Shown: positions 39,401 to 51,400 of the stretch, one piece after another
Layout: each line of letters begins with the position of its first letter
How positions within the stretch are numbered: position 1 is the stretch's first letter
Assembly (NCBI GenBank): GCA_037957365.1
Contig: JARHVA010000001.1
Location: 14,462,001-14,526,000 of the forward strand
Length of the DNA stretch: 64,000 nt
Source: Torreya grandis
Taxonomy: Eukaryota > Streptophyta > Pinopsida > Cupressales > Taxaceae
Reading direction: 5' to 3'
Position numbers and translations under genes: made by a program
The notes under the pieces: generated by a model
Told to the model about the DNA's origin: nothing
Databases searched by the model: none
The model's input: only the letters and a program-made list of their open reading frames with translations

Positions 39401-42400
39401 TGGAGGATTAGACCATCTAATCCACTTCGCAAGTCGTAAACTCTCAACTACAGATAAAAATTATACAACTACAGAACGAGAAGCTTTGGCCATGGTGTTT
39501 GCACTTCAGAAGTTTGAACATTACCTTCTGGTGACGCCATTTGCATTTTTCACTGATCATCAAGCTCTGCAATACCTAGTAAATAAACCTATGTTAGGAG
39601 GAAGGATATCTCGTTGGTTGATGCTATTTCAAAAGTTTTAATTAGGGTCAATGTCAAACCAAGAAAGGAAAATATGAGACCAAACCTTTGAGTCGAATTT
39701 GCAATGGAGAAGAACCAAAAGAACTTCAAAACGAATCACCAGATGCCCATTTATTTTGCGTCTCTCTGATTCCTAAGAACATGAAAGATAACACATTTTC
39801 TAGAACAAGGGATCTTTCTTGCACAATATGTAAAAAGGGACAAAAAGCAATTGACTACAAAAGCCATTCTGTTTAACATCATTAATGGGTTTCTATACAA
39901 AATGGGAAAAGACGATGTACTGCAAAGAGTGGCAGGGAACACAAGCAACCTCAACTTCTTTAGGAGGCACACCAGGGAATCATTTGCAGGAGAATCCATT
40001 GCAAGGAAGATAGTGCAAAGTGGTCTATGGTGACCTACTTTGTTTCAAAACACATAACGAGTCACAAAACACTACGATGTCTACCAAAGGATGGAAAGTC
40101 TAATCAGATGGATGAAATGAGTGAGGAATTGACTTTCTAGGGCCAATCAATCTGCCTAGTAAGCGCAGTAATGCAAGATACATCATCACTGTGACGGACT
40201 ATTTCACCAAATGGGTGGAAATTGTTGCGACACCAAGTTGTAGTGCTAAGGACACAGCCAAGTTCCTATATGAAAATATTATACCCAGATTTGGGTGTCT
40301 GATCAAATTGTTCAGTGTTAAGAGGTACACATTTTCTAAATACCACCATCAAGACTCTGACGAAAGAGTTTATGATATCGCACCACAAAAACATAGCTTA
40401 TCATCCGCAAACAAATGACAAGTAGAGGCTTTACATAAAGTTCTTGTCTCTAAATACCACTATCAAGACTCTGACGAAAGAGTTTATGATATCGCACCAC
40501 AAAAACACAGCTTATCATTCGCAAACAAATAGACAAGTAGAGGCTTCAAACAAAATCCTTGACAAGATGCTCACCAAGTTATTCAATGTCCAAAGAGATG
40601 ATTGGGAGGATTGTATTCCTACGATCCTATGGGCGTATAGGACAAATTACAAGCTTGAGATAGGTTTCACGTCATTTCAAGTAGTCTATGAACTTGAAAC
40701 AATAATGCCCATGGAATATTGCGCATTGCAATGATCATGAGACTGGGGGATTGAGATTCTTTGTATGCACGGTTGATGGATTTCACAAAAATGGAAGAAA
40801 ACAAGCAAAGGGCACAATGGACACAGTAAGTTAACAAGCTAAGTCAAAAAGTGTGGCATGATTGCAACCTGTGATCTAAAGAATTCTTTCTAGAACAAGC
40901 GGTCTTACTATATGATAGCAAATTTAGAGCATTTTCGAGCGAATTACGCATTAGATGGAAAGAACCTTACATCATCCAGGATGTCTCACAACAAGGAACA
41001 ATTGTCTTAAAAGATTTTCCAAGAACCATTTTACCAAGACGAATAAATGGTTATAGGCTTAAGTCTTACCATCAATAATCTTCATCAGTGCTCACAGAAA
41101 ATTGAGAGAGGGTATTGAGTTACACCATGTACTTTAAAAATTTTGATTAATGTATGGTTTTTTTATTTTGGTTTTAGGTTTGTGTGTTTGTACAATGCGA
41201 TTTCTATATTGCAAAACATCAAAACTAGGGTTGAAAAGTCAAAGTTGCAAAGTGTGATCTACGAACAAATCCAACATGAAAGGAAGACAGCGTGCAACAA
41301 TTACACGGGGATCATCAGTTAAGTCCAAGAACGAGGCGCCAACAACTAAGGTACAGGGAAAGGACAATCAATGGTCATTCCAAAACCGTTAATGATGATA
41401 CACTTGAAAGATTGCATCTTTTCCAAAGCAAATCGATTGTCAAAATGAAAGGATGTACAATAAAGGAAAGTGGATCAGTGAGGAGATGGCACGGCCTCAC
41501 ATCACCAACAATCAATTGACATTAAGGCACACAAGGCAAAATCATGTGCAACCAGCGCAGCACATTCAAAGCATTTTGTCTGATGGATTTAAGTGGCAAA
41601 AACTATATAACAAGGGGCACAAGGAACACAAACATTACACACCATTATGAACAAGAGACCTTTGCGATATGAGTCTAATTTCATCAATCGTGCACAGATT
41701 CCCCGACACCACCATTTCAACCTAAGAAATTCTTCAAACGCAACTACAACAGAGAACATGGATCGTGCACAACTCTTAATCCCTCTCACAAATACACAGA
41801 AAAAATAAATGGGGATTGGTCTGGCTTTCAAACAAACCAAATATCATGATCCAGATCCCTTCAACTTCATCAACGCCGCAAAAGCCAATATGTTCAACCA
41901 CAACCACTCAGCAGAAGCACAAGTAGGAGCCCTAGCACTCCAACACCATCTTCGAGGCTCCGATACCGAACGACTCATCAAGCTTCCTACTTTCAGGCAA
42001 TTGGTTGAGGTGACGCTCACAATTCTTAGTAGATCTAATGAGGGTGCAATCTATCTTTCATAAGATGTCACCTTTTTTATCAACTCTACAACCATTATGT
42101 GAGCAACAGGACTCCCAGCTTCGAGCAAAACTCTTATGCCCTACAAAACCAAGGCTCGCCCAATTCATTCAGATACAAAGGAGAAGTATAATAGGGCATC
42201 CAAGGGGATCCCTATCAACAGAGTGGACGACATGTTAGTGCATATCCTCTCTGAGTGCATCACCAAGCGGTTTTTGAAGACCACCAAAGCGCATGGCAAG
42301 AAACAAAATAAGTTATTGGCATTGCCTATAGGATGATCAAGGTGCACAAGAACTTTAATTGGCCTACATTTTTGGCTTTTGAGCTCACAACCAATATTGA

Positions 42401-45400
42401 GGTGGTCTTAGCTAGAAAATAGCAAGTGTTTTTGGTCTTACTACTCTGTTTTACACAGTGGAAGTCACCAAAGGACCCAATCAACCCAGATGAAGATTTT
42501 TGGCCAATCATTGCATTTGCCAACCTTGCCTAGACCAAGACAGAGAAATACTACAACTAGTTGGCTAGATTTAATCAACGGTGCGTTGAGATTCAAACCC
42601 TAATCATCTCGCACCCTAAAGTACCCAAGGGTACTTTGCAATATCTAGGACAACATGCATTTGTCACAAAGTTGCATGATGGAATTCACATCAGAGTCCA
42701 TGAGCTACCCAAGGCAATAGCCACTCCACTGCCCTTCTTCATTACCATGTTGGATGCCAAGGCAAAAGTCCTCTAATAGAAAGCCATCGCTGCTAGATCA
42801 GTGCAACCCTTACAGCCTATGGCTTCAGGCTCGCAATAGCCTTTGCCTTCACAATCCCAACCACAAGCTCAAGCACCGCCACAAACAGAAGCAGTGCCCT
42901 CACAGACTGCTAAGCACAAGCAAAAGGCACCAGCGAGCGTCACCCCCACCACCAAAAAAGAAGGCCCGCAATACCATATATTGACTGAAATATAAGTACA
43001 TACCAAAAATCGCTTTAGAATGCGATCTTGCAGAGCTAGGCATCAAGGAAGAGGAAGTTTTACCGTCAATGCTCAAAGACATAGGCAAGGAGGTCTGTGA
43101 TCAAGAAGAAGAGATAATTTTTCATTTAGAAGACAGTGTGCACCTTCCAAGTGCATAACTAGGAGTGACAAGACTTACAAATTGATATCACCCAACCTCC
43201 TCCAACAATAGTATAGATATTGTAGGGAACAAGCAACGCACAAACATCTTCAAGCTAAGCTATTTGATACAGATCTAGTTGCAAAATCTTCCGGTGTGCA
43301 GGTAAGCACTCACCACTACAAGAAATCCCACCACCAACTCTAGTGCGCAGACAAAGGGCCCACCCTGTATCCAAAGTGTCCCCGACAATCAAGGAATGGA
43401 TGGTTTCCTTGGTGGAGGTCAAAACACAGCAGGCCCAAGGATCCGAAAATTAGCCTTAGGAGACGGTCTAGACTTATAAGCGATTAAAGAAGAACCTCAC
43501 TCCTCCACCGTCTTCCAGCCACAAGGCATCAACAAGAAGAGGCAATGTGATTGAATCGCAATTATTGCTTAATTCACTGACTCCTATGTAGGGGCCAAAA
43601 GATAACTCCACCACAACCTTAGCAGCTAACCGAACAAACAAATATCGCAACTCAAACACAAGTTGTCACAGTGCAACAAGAAGAAGAAACGACGCAAAAG
43701 GCAACTGCGAAGAAGGCTCGAAAGGCAGAGAGGAAGAGGGAAGAGGCAAAACACAATGTTGCCGAGGATGAGGAACAACAAAATTAGCATGAGGAAAGCA
43801 AGGGAACACCAAGGAAGCTAAGGCAGAAAAGAGAAGCACCGACAAAGCGGAGGCAAAAAATAAAGAGCAAGTAGCAAGAACAAGCGAACCAAGAAGCGCA
43901 AACAACGCCGAAGAAGAAAGATGAAGCTGAAATTGCATCAAAGACACAAAAAGAGAAGGCAAAAAAAGTGTTGCACACTCAAGTGGAACAAGCAAATAAG
44001 CAGGTCCAGGAATAGGGGGCTAAGAATACGATTGGGGTAGATGCCAAGGTCAAGGCTGAGGCAAATGCCAAAGCCAAGGCAAGGACAGAGGCCAAAGCCA
44101 AAGATGCAATAGAATGCAAGGCTAAACAAGAAAGTGCAGCCAAAAATGCAACAAAAGTTACAAAGATGGTGGGGATACACGAGACACAACAGCCATTGTC
44201 CACATCACAGGATCAGATTCTACCCAAAAGGGTGTGCAAGAGGAGGCATCGTAGGACAAGACCCAAATCTTTTGCCAATGGTTATGGAATATTTCTGCAC
44301 CTTCCACGTGTCGCACGACATTTTCTCTACCCATGGTGCAGATCAAGAAAGCGTTTGTGACGACTGCAACTTCGCAACTACCTCTGTCAAAGCAAATTGA
44401 GGGTACAACTGCCTTTCAAGTATCCATCACGTAGAAAGTAGTTTTGTGTGACCAAGTCATGTCAAAAGATAAGCAGTTCATGGCTCTCCTCTCTCAACTC
44501 ACAAAAGACTGGCTTGTTGCGTAGACACTGCAAAAACTTCGCATGCAAGGCCGGAATCTCAACGTTGAGACAAACTATTTTTGAACTCCTCGAAAAATAT
44601 GAATAATTCTTCGACACTGTTGCGCACCAAGCTCACAAAATAGCTCGAAACATGCTTGACTGGAAGCAGCTGTTGTCTAACACATGGAGGCCAGGCCAGA
44701 GTTCACAAACACTAATAAAGCCAAAGTTGCCATGAAAGACCATTCTGCTACCTCAGATGCACTGCATATCGCACTCAAACAATCGCTTGAATCTAGAGAA
44801 AGTGTCATGTTGAACATGCAGACTTGGCAAAATGAAATGTTGCGCAGTACATTTGTTTGTATTCAGACAAGGAGGCACGCAGATAAGATGGAGTTAGCCC
44901 AAAACATTCAAGTGCACACTAGAATTAATACGGTCAGAGAAGCCATCACGGATTGGACATTGTTCAAAAAGGACATGTCTCATTTGGATAGCTCTATCAC
45001 AAAGATCATTCAAGAACCTCAATTTGTTCCTCCAAGTCAACTCCAACAAGAACTTCGCTAGAAAAACGCTGTTGTAGTTATGTAGCCTACGCCTCAACCA
45101 CAACAACCGCCTCTACCAACAAATTCTTCAACAACAACTTCAGCATCTCAAGCAAAACCATTTGTGCAACCTCTTCCAACTCAGTAAATGTAGTCCATGC
45201 CACCACCTTCATTGTAGGTACTGCGCGCACTCCAATTTTGCATTTTTGAAACAATTTTTAGTAGGAAGCCTTGAACATTAGGAGCGAGGCCAAGTTTGTT
45301 GAAAAACCGTAAAGGACGACCACCTAGTTATGCTAATCTATTGAAAACTCACAAGGACGTTAAATTAGTACACTACTTAGTTGAAAACCCGAAAAGACGG

Positions 45401-48400
45401 TTAAATAGTGTGCAAAAGGTGAAAATCGGTAAACAACATCTTAAACGATTACCGCAACATATGGTTCTAGACCAGTTTCTCAGAACAGACAAAATTTTCA
45501 ACTTCAACAAGGCACACTTCCTATGACTTGTCTCAAGACGAGACAACTGTTTAAGTCCAAGGAAGTGTTGGTAGTAAACAAGGCTAAAAAATCGCAGACT
45601 ATAATTGATAGACACGTGTGCAACTCACACTATTTTTTCTTTTGTATCTCTTTTTGTATATATCCAACACTTGAAAGCATGTCAAGAGTCTTCAAAATGC
45701 GAAGAATTTTTCGTCTTTCTTTTGTTTGTAACAAAATGCTGGAATATGAAGCGACAATGCCTTGTAAAAACTCTATATATAACGCTCAATTGTATTGTAA
45801 AAGAGTCCCAATAGAAATTAGTATAAAATTCTGAAATGGTTTCCACCGAATGTCTTTTATCGTTGTTTTGTGTGCAGTGAATGCTCTGTTTGCCTAAATA
45901 TGTTTAATTATGTCGAATAATAATGAATGTTTTGTATGTATTAAGATTGTGTTCTCATGCATAAATAAATTCTTTTTAACTAAACAATAGCTTGGTTCAG
46001 TCTGCGACTATGTCTACATAATAATCATGTTCCTATTTTGCCCAACTATCCCTATATTAGCATGTTTTGATGGGGTTTCCAAGAACTTCTGCTAACACCC
46101 ATCGACATGGCTCTGCCCCTCTCTGACGACATGAATCTACTACTTGCCAACTAACCCCCAGACCACAAGGGCAAACTAATATTACAAGTTTCCTTTCTAC
46201 CATGGGGTTACACCGGCCTTGGATGTTAGGGGAGATCCTAGAAGAAGTGTCTTGCTTCCTCCTGGAATCCCCCAACCTGGGTCCTCTGACCCTGTATACT
46301 CATCAGACAACATTATCAGATCTCTCATAGTGATCGATAACACTCACATAACTCCTCCACTTCAGGTACAGTCAAAGACATTCAATGAGATTTGCCTCCA
46401 ATCTTTGTTAGCACATGATTTTAGGGTTTTTGTTTCGCCCCTCATTGCTATTTGTATTGGTTATTTGCCACTTGTGTTAGTGGCATGTTGTTCTATTCTA
46501 TATTTCTTTGGTTCGCTTCTAGGATTCTCGCTTCCTAGAACTTTCTATTGCTATTGGTTGTATCCTTCAATCCCATTGACCCACTTTCTTTCTATTGCTA
46601 TTGGTTGTATCCTTCAGTCCCATTGACCCATTTTTGGTAATCTGTGAGCATTGGTTTAATTTCTTTTTTTTCTTTCTTTTTTCTTTCTTCTTTCTTCTTT
46701 CTTTCTTTGATTTGAAGGTCCTCTTTAATTTGTTGGGTATCCTCTATCAGCTTTTCGATGGTGCTCTTTTTGTAAATTTGCATACGGCTGTGAATTCAGT
46801 CTATCACTGCATCTGGCCTTTGTCTTTCAAAGTATGGCAGAGGCTTTTGTATATCCATGGGCATGGCTCTAGATGTACATTATACATCTGGTGTACAGGT
46901 CGTTGGTTTAGTTATGTCTTAGGTAGCAGTCAAGAAGAATTTGCAAACTATATCTGAAGCCATGGGATTTTTGTACTTTTGGCTCCAGTATAAAGGGCTG
47001 ACACTTGTATTTTTTTTATAACTTTGTATCTTAGCACCCAAAGTCTGCCTGCTTACATAAATGGCACGTACTATAAATTTCCTTGGGATTGGTCAAGCTT
47101 TGGGCCACCTTAGCCCACCATGTGCTCTACCATTCAGGAAACAAAAAATGGTACAAAACAAATTTCCAGGTAAATCACAAGGACACGGAAAAAAATCATC
47201 GTTTATCTCACATTTAAAATATTATCCTACAACTACAAAAATAAATAATCCAAGAGAAGCTCCTTAATAAGACATCAAGTTTAAAATAATAAAGCATCAA
47301 GTTGCACTTGAAATCAGTTCACAAACAACAAAGGAAATAACAAAACATGGATACTAAGTATCAGATTTACCTCCTTGCTGCGAGGATCTAGAGCATTCAG
47401 CATCTCCATTAATACATCAGATATACCTCGAGCATTCTGAATCTCTGTCAAGCTGTAGAAACATTTTTAAAAATGAGGCAAAGTCTTTAACTGTACTTTT
47501 CCCATGCAATGGGGGAGCGTCAAAAGTTAATTGCATATAATTAAAAGCTCTATAAACCTTTATTTTGCACAATGCACAACAGTAACCAAGTATTTCAGCC
47601 CTTAAATTTTCAACTGCACAAATTTCAAGAAGATAAATATCTATTCCACTGTCATGTAAACAGAGAAAAGAAACTGTGAAACAAAAGATGCAGCATCCCA
47701 GATCCCAAAGAAGTGTAATGCTTCCCAAAATGGGTCAATTTCTTTTCTGTTGCAGTCAGTAAGATAACGCAGCGAGTCTCGGTTCCTAAAATAAACATAC
47801 ATCTTGGTCATATCCTAAGGCATCCATTCAAGCAGGATCAACTTCTGATATGAACCAGCTTAAGAATGTTTGGAATGTTAAGTGCAGATGCCATTAAAAC
47901 CCTACATGGGCCTCCTTATCTCAAGATAAAATTGGGCATGTGCCTGACATTTATCTATCTAATAAGATGCTAGTTAATGGCACTAATGAATTTGTCAATG
48001 TCACAATTATCAATGACAATTAGCTAAAATGAAGGGAAGTGGAAGACATAAAAATAGAAAGCATGGGATATATTGCAAAAGAGATGCAAGTTGACTGGAA
48101 ACAAAAAGATTAACAAGCCACAAGCAAAACCAGCCAATATGTTGCCCAATATTATAAGAGGAGGAAAATTGTAAGAAAGCAGATGCTAAGAACTATGTTG
48201 ACACACAGATCATGCATTATATTGCAAAATACATACCTTAGACCAGAAACATCAGAAGAGATTGATGCCTCAACTCCATCCTCATATTCTGCAGATCCAT
48301 GGGTTTGAGGCAGATGGGAAATTATTGGTTGTGTCTGTGGAGGAGTGAATATTGGAGCAGAGCTCTCTGGACGTGGTGGATATTCTACTCCTGCACGCTG

Positions 48401-51400
48401 TAATAAACATGGAAAATCAAAACTTGATTGATTGACAAAGATAGTACAAAAAGATTACTTTGCATCCCAACAAGGTGCACAATCAAAGTTGAACGAAACA
48501 GAAAGCCTCCTTTTACAAAACCCAGGAAAACTAAAATTGAACATATTAGACTCCAAACTACACAGCAGAGCAAAAACAATACATAAAAGTAAGTATATAT
48601 ATCTCCAAAAGATGCAGCAGAGAAAAACCCAATGATGTGAAAAAGAAAGCCTAAAGATCATCTAATTCCAGAAAAGACATGAGTAATCATAAAATAATTA
48701 ATAAACGGTTCATTAGAAAGCCTTAAAATCTCTATGATTATGGAGAAGTGTGAAAGGCATTCCACGTTGCCATGCCCCCAACAAAAAAGTTCAGGCTAGA
48801 GGTGCTAATCTGCCTCGTTATTATATAGGCAAATGTGTGTCACCGATGGGAAAATCTGTCTGAACTTCAAGATCCTTAATAAGTTTGGAATAATTGTTCA
48901 ATAGGAAAGTTCATTTCGAATTTTTTTAAAACCTTCATAAATCAGAGCAAAGGTTAGTGAAATTGAACATATCCCCATAAGCAAGACGCAATTAACCTTC
49001 TGCATTAAGCAGCATTGCTCCTCAACATGATAATCTAGACAAATTCCTTTGATGCATTAGTTCCTTTCTGAAGCCTTAGAGTTGTTAAAGCATCCACGCT
49101 CCACGAGTCCAACTAGTCTTCCTGCTATAATGTACTGGGATTTGGGCTTTGTCATTTTCTTGCTTTGCTCCAGACAAGCTATCGGTACTAATATAGTTGC
49201 TACAAATCCTTATGGTGTTATTTCCAAGACCTCAACAACCACTAAAGTGAACTTCTACATGGTTTTGTTATTGCAAAATTATACTTAATTTTGCGGGTTG
49301 TATTAAATATTATACTGGATTCCCAATGACATGCTCCATGATGTTGTGTTGTTTATATCTGCCCACTAGGCCAGTATCATCAATGGTGATATTGGGCACA
49401 AAATATGCAAGGTCAACTACATATAACACAAGAAATGGTGAACTAAAAGTCAAAAACTGTCACGGGCAGAAGTACATTCTAATGAAGACATCTACAGTAA
49501 AAACTGTAGAAAGCACCATACACCACTTATACACTAATATTCTCAATAGGAACTTGACCCAACAATCATAGTTATCACAGCTTGCGGTCTCTGTTAAAAG
49601 GTTTTACATTTCATTCTACAAAACAGATTAATATTGTAATGACCAATTATGGTCTTCACCCTTGCACCACTAACTGGAATTATTTATTAGTGGTAACAAT
49701 TAGGAAATAAACGTAGTAGACTGCCTGCACTATCCTTTCCAAAAAAGTATTGACAATCATAAATCACTTATGTTTTTAGCTTGAAAATACCATGTCGATA
49801 GTTGAAGGCAATCTGCTATTGTTTATTTCTGCATTGCACCACTAAAAATGGAATCTTAGATGAAAACAACTTTAAGTGGCCTTGTAAGTCTGCTTTTCCC
49901 AACAAATGGCAAATCCTGGAAGGTATAACTGCATCACCCTCAGCTTTCCTTGAGGCACCAAAACAAGAGCAAGACTCAGCCCAAAGGAGGTTCTGGAAGC
50001 ACAATTGAGAAGTACATTCAATACAGAAAAGTGGTACAAGATGATCTGCCTCATTAAAGTTTCTGTTCTGGCAATCAAAAAAGTCACCAAAGAGCATACT
50101 TCCAACCCTTTGTTGGATGCATTTGTATTACTATGTTCAGTCTTTCACACTATACTTTTTTTGCCATTAGACAGCTAATTGTCCCCAAAAAGTATACAAT
50201 CAAGATAACAACAGCAACCATGAAGTCTTATATTTTCTCTTTTTCTAGTTAAGTTTAATCCTACATATATAGGTCAATATTATGAGCTAGTAATTCTGCC
50301 TAAACATGATATACCAAAGATACCATTGCCAATCATGGATGCCTTAAATTCATTTTTCTAAAGCGTGATTTTATTTTACATATTACTTAATGTAGCATCT
50401 CAAAACATCAGCATTTGTTGTTTTCTAATCGTTCACAACCAAAAATGCTTGAGCTAACCTGCACTACAAGTCGCCATAGTAACAAGGTTCGAAAAGTTCA
50501 GTCGGTTCCAGAAGATGAAGGTTCTCCAAAGTTCGCAATTCAAAAAGGCTTGGAAATATTCGAAGCTAAATAACATACAGAATTATGCATGGTCACAGAA
50601 ATAGAATATGAAAATGATTTAAAAGAAATATTTTAATGCCAAATCTTCACAGATTTCAAAATTTGACATATCACACTAGCATTCAATATATAGGGAGTAG
50701 CACTCACTCTTAAGTCTCTATAGTCTAGTACCTACAGCCACCGGGCTCCAAAATAACAATTAAAACATCTTCAAAATACAAACTTGGTACATTATCTAAT
50801 TCATGATCATTGACACAATTAGTGCCAACATTATGATCAAATGCATCTGGTTTCTGCACTACGCCTATAATATTCACTACATCATTGTTTTCAAAGCTTG
50901 CAGGCTAGAAAACACATTTCACGTGACAAAAATGAGGGTGGATGTCATGTTCAATGTATTAAACTGCTAATGGAAGATTTTAGGCCTTCTTGAAAATTTT
51001 ACAATTCGTCAAAAATCCTTGAGGTTCAGTTTGAAATCCTTACCAGTAACTCATTGTATGCAGAATAATATTGCGGATATTTTCCTTTTGACCCCCCAAA
51101 CGCTTCCTGCCATGTATCCAGCAGGACCAAGATCTTTTCTCTAACATTTAAATCTGGCTGCAAAATACAAACAATAACAGCCATTTCAAATGCCACTGGC
51201 AATATACACCAAGCCCATGCACCATAGATGATAAGAGGTGATACCAGATAAAAAAATTATTTATTACACAAAAGCTTTTTCCCAGACCTTTTTCTTTACT
51301 ATCTTGACCATTTCATGCAGCACATCCCTCTCAGCAACTTGCAGGTGAACACTGTCACCACAATTTTTGATGAGTGTCTCTAATAACTGCAAATGCAACC

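Larger units (their letters stand above)
33211..46097 (+). mobile_element. Full-length Ty3/Gypsy LTR retrotransposon, degenerate (Gypsy-2)
   Basis: Direct repeats 33211-33727 and 45566-46097 (both begin TGTTGGTAGTAAACAAGG and end CTAACA) enclose gag with CCHC zinc knuckles, protease, RT, RNase H and integrase on the plus strand, followed by about 4.5 kb of further sense-strand open stretches. Flanks CCTAT (33206-33210) and CCCAT (46098-46102) are a 5-bp target duplication with one change. LTR divergence is roughly 7 in 100 by eye over the first 140 bases, so it looks somewhat younger than Gypsy-1. Many stops and shifts make it non-autonomous. It lies inside the TOL giant intron, antisense to the gene, and inside an older LINE. 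Confidence 0.95.
25232..47370 (-). other. TOL giant intron between exons 6 and 7 (22.1 kb)
   Basis: GT-AG intron (donor GAG|GTAAAT at 47370, acceptor TGCAG at 25232), phase 0, that splits the GAT domain. It is 22,139 bases and contains a minus-strand gag and LTR relic, an inverted-repeat family, a decayed LINE and a complete 12.9-kb Gypsy element in the opposite orientation to the gene. The intron length is read directly from the two exon positions, assuming that this assembly is collinear. Confidence 0.88.

Noticed and set aside
43666..44203. Long minus-strand frames rich in Leu, Phe, Ala and Cys
   Set aside because: They are the antisense of the Lys/Glu/Ala-rich segment of the Gypsy-2 third ORF region.
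41290..45190. Retroviral-type envelope gene in Gypsy-2
   Set aside because: No signal peptide, transmembrane anchor or cleavage pattern is visible; only the position after pol suggests it.
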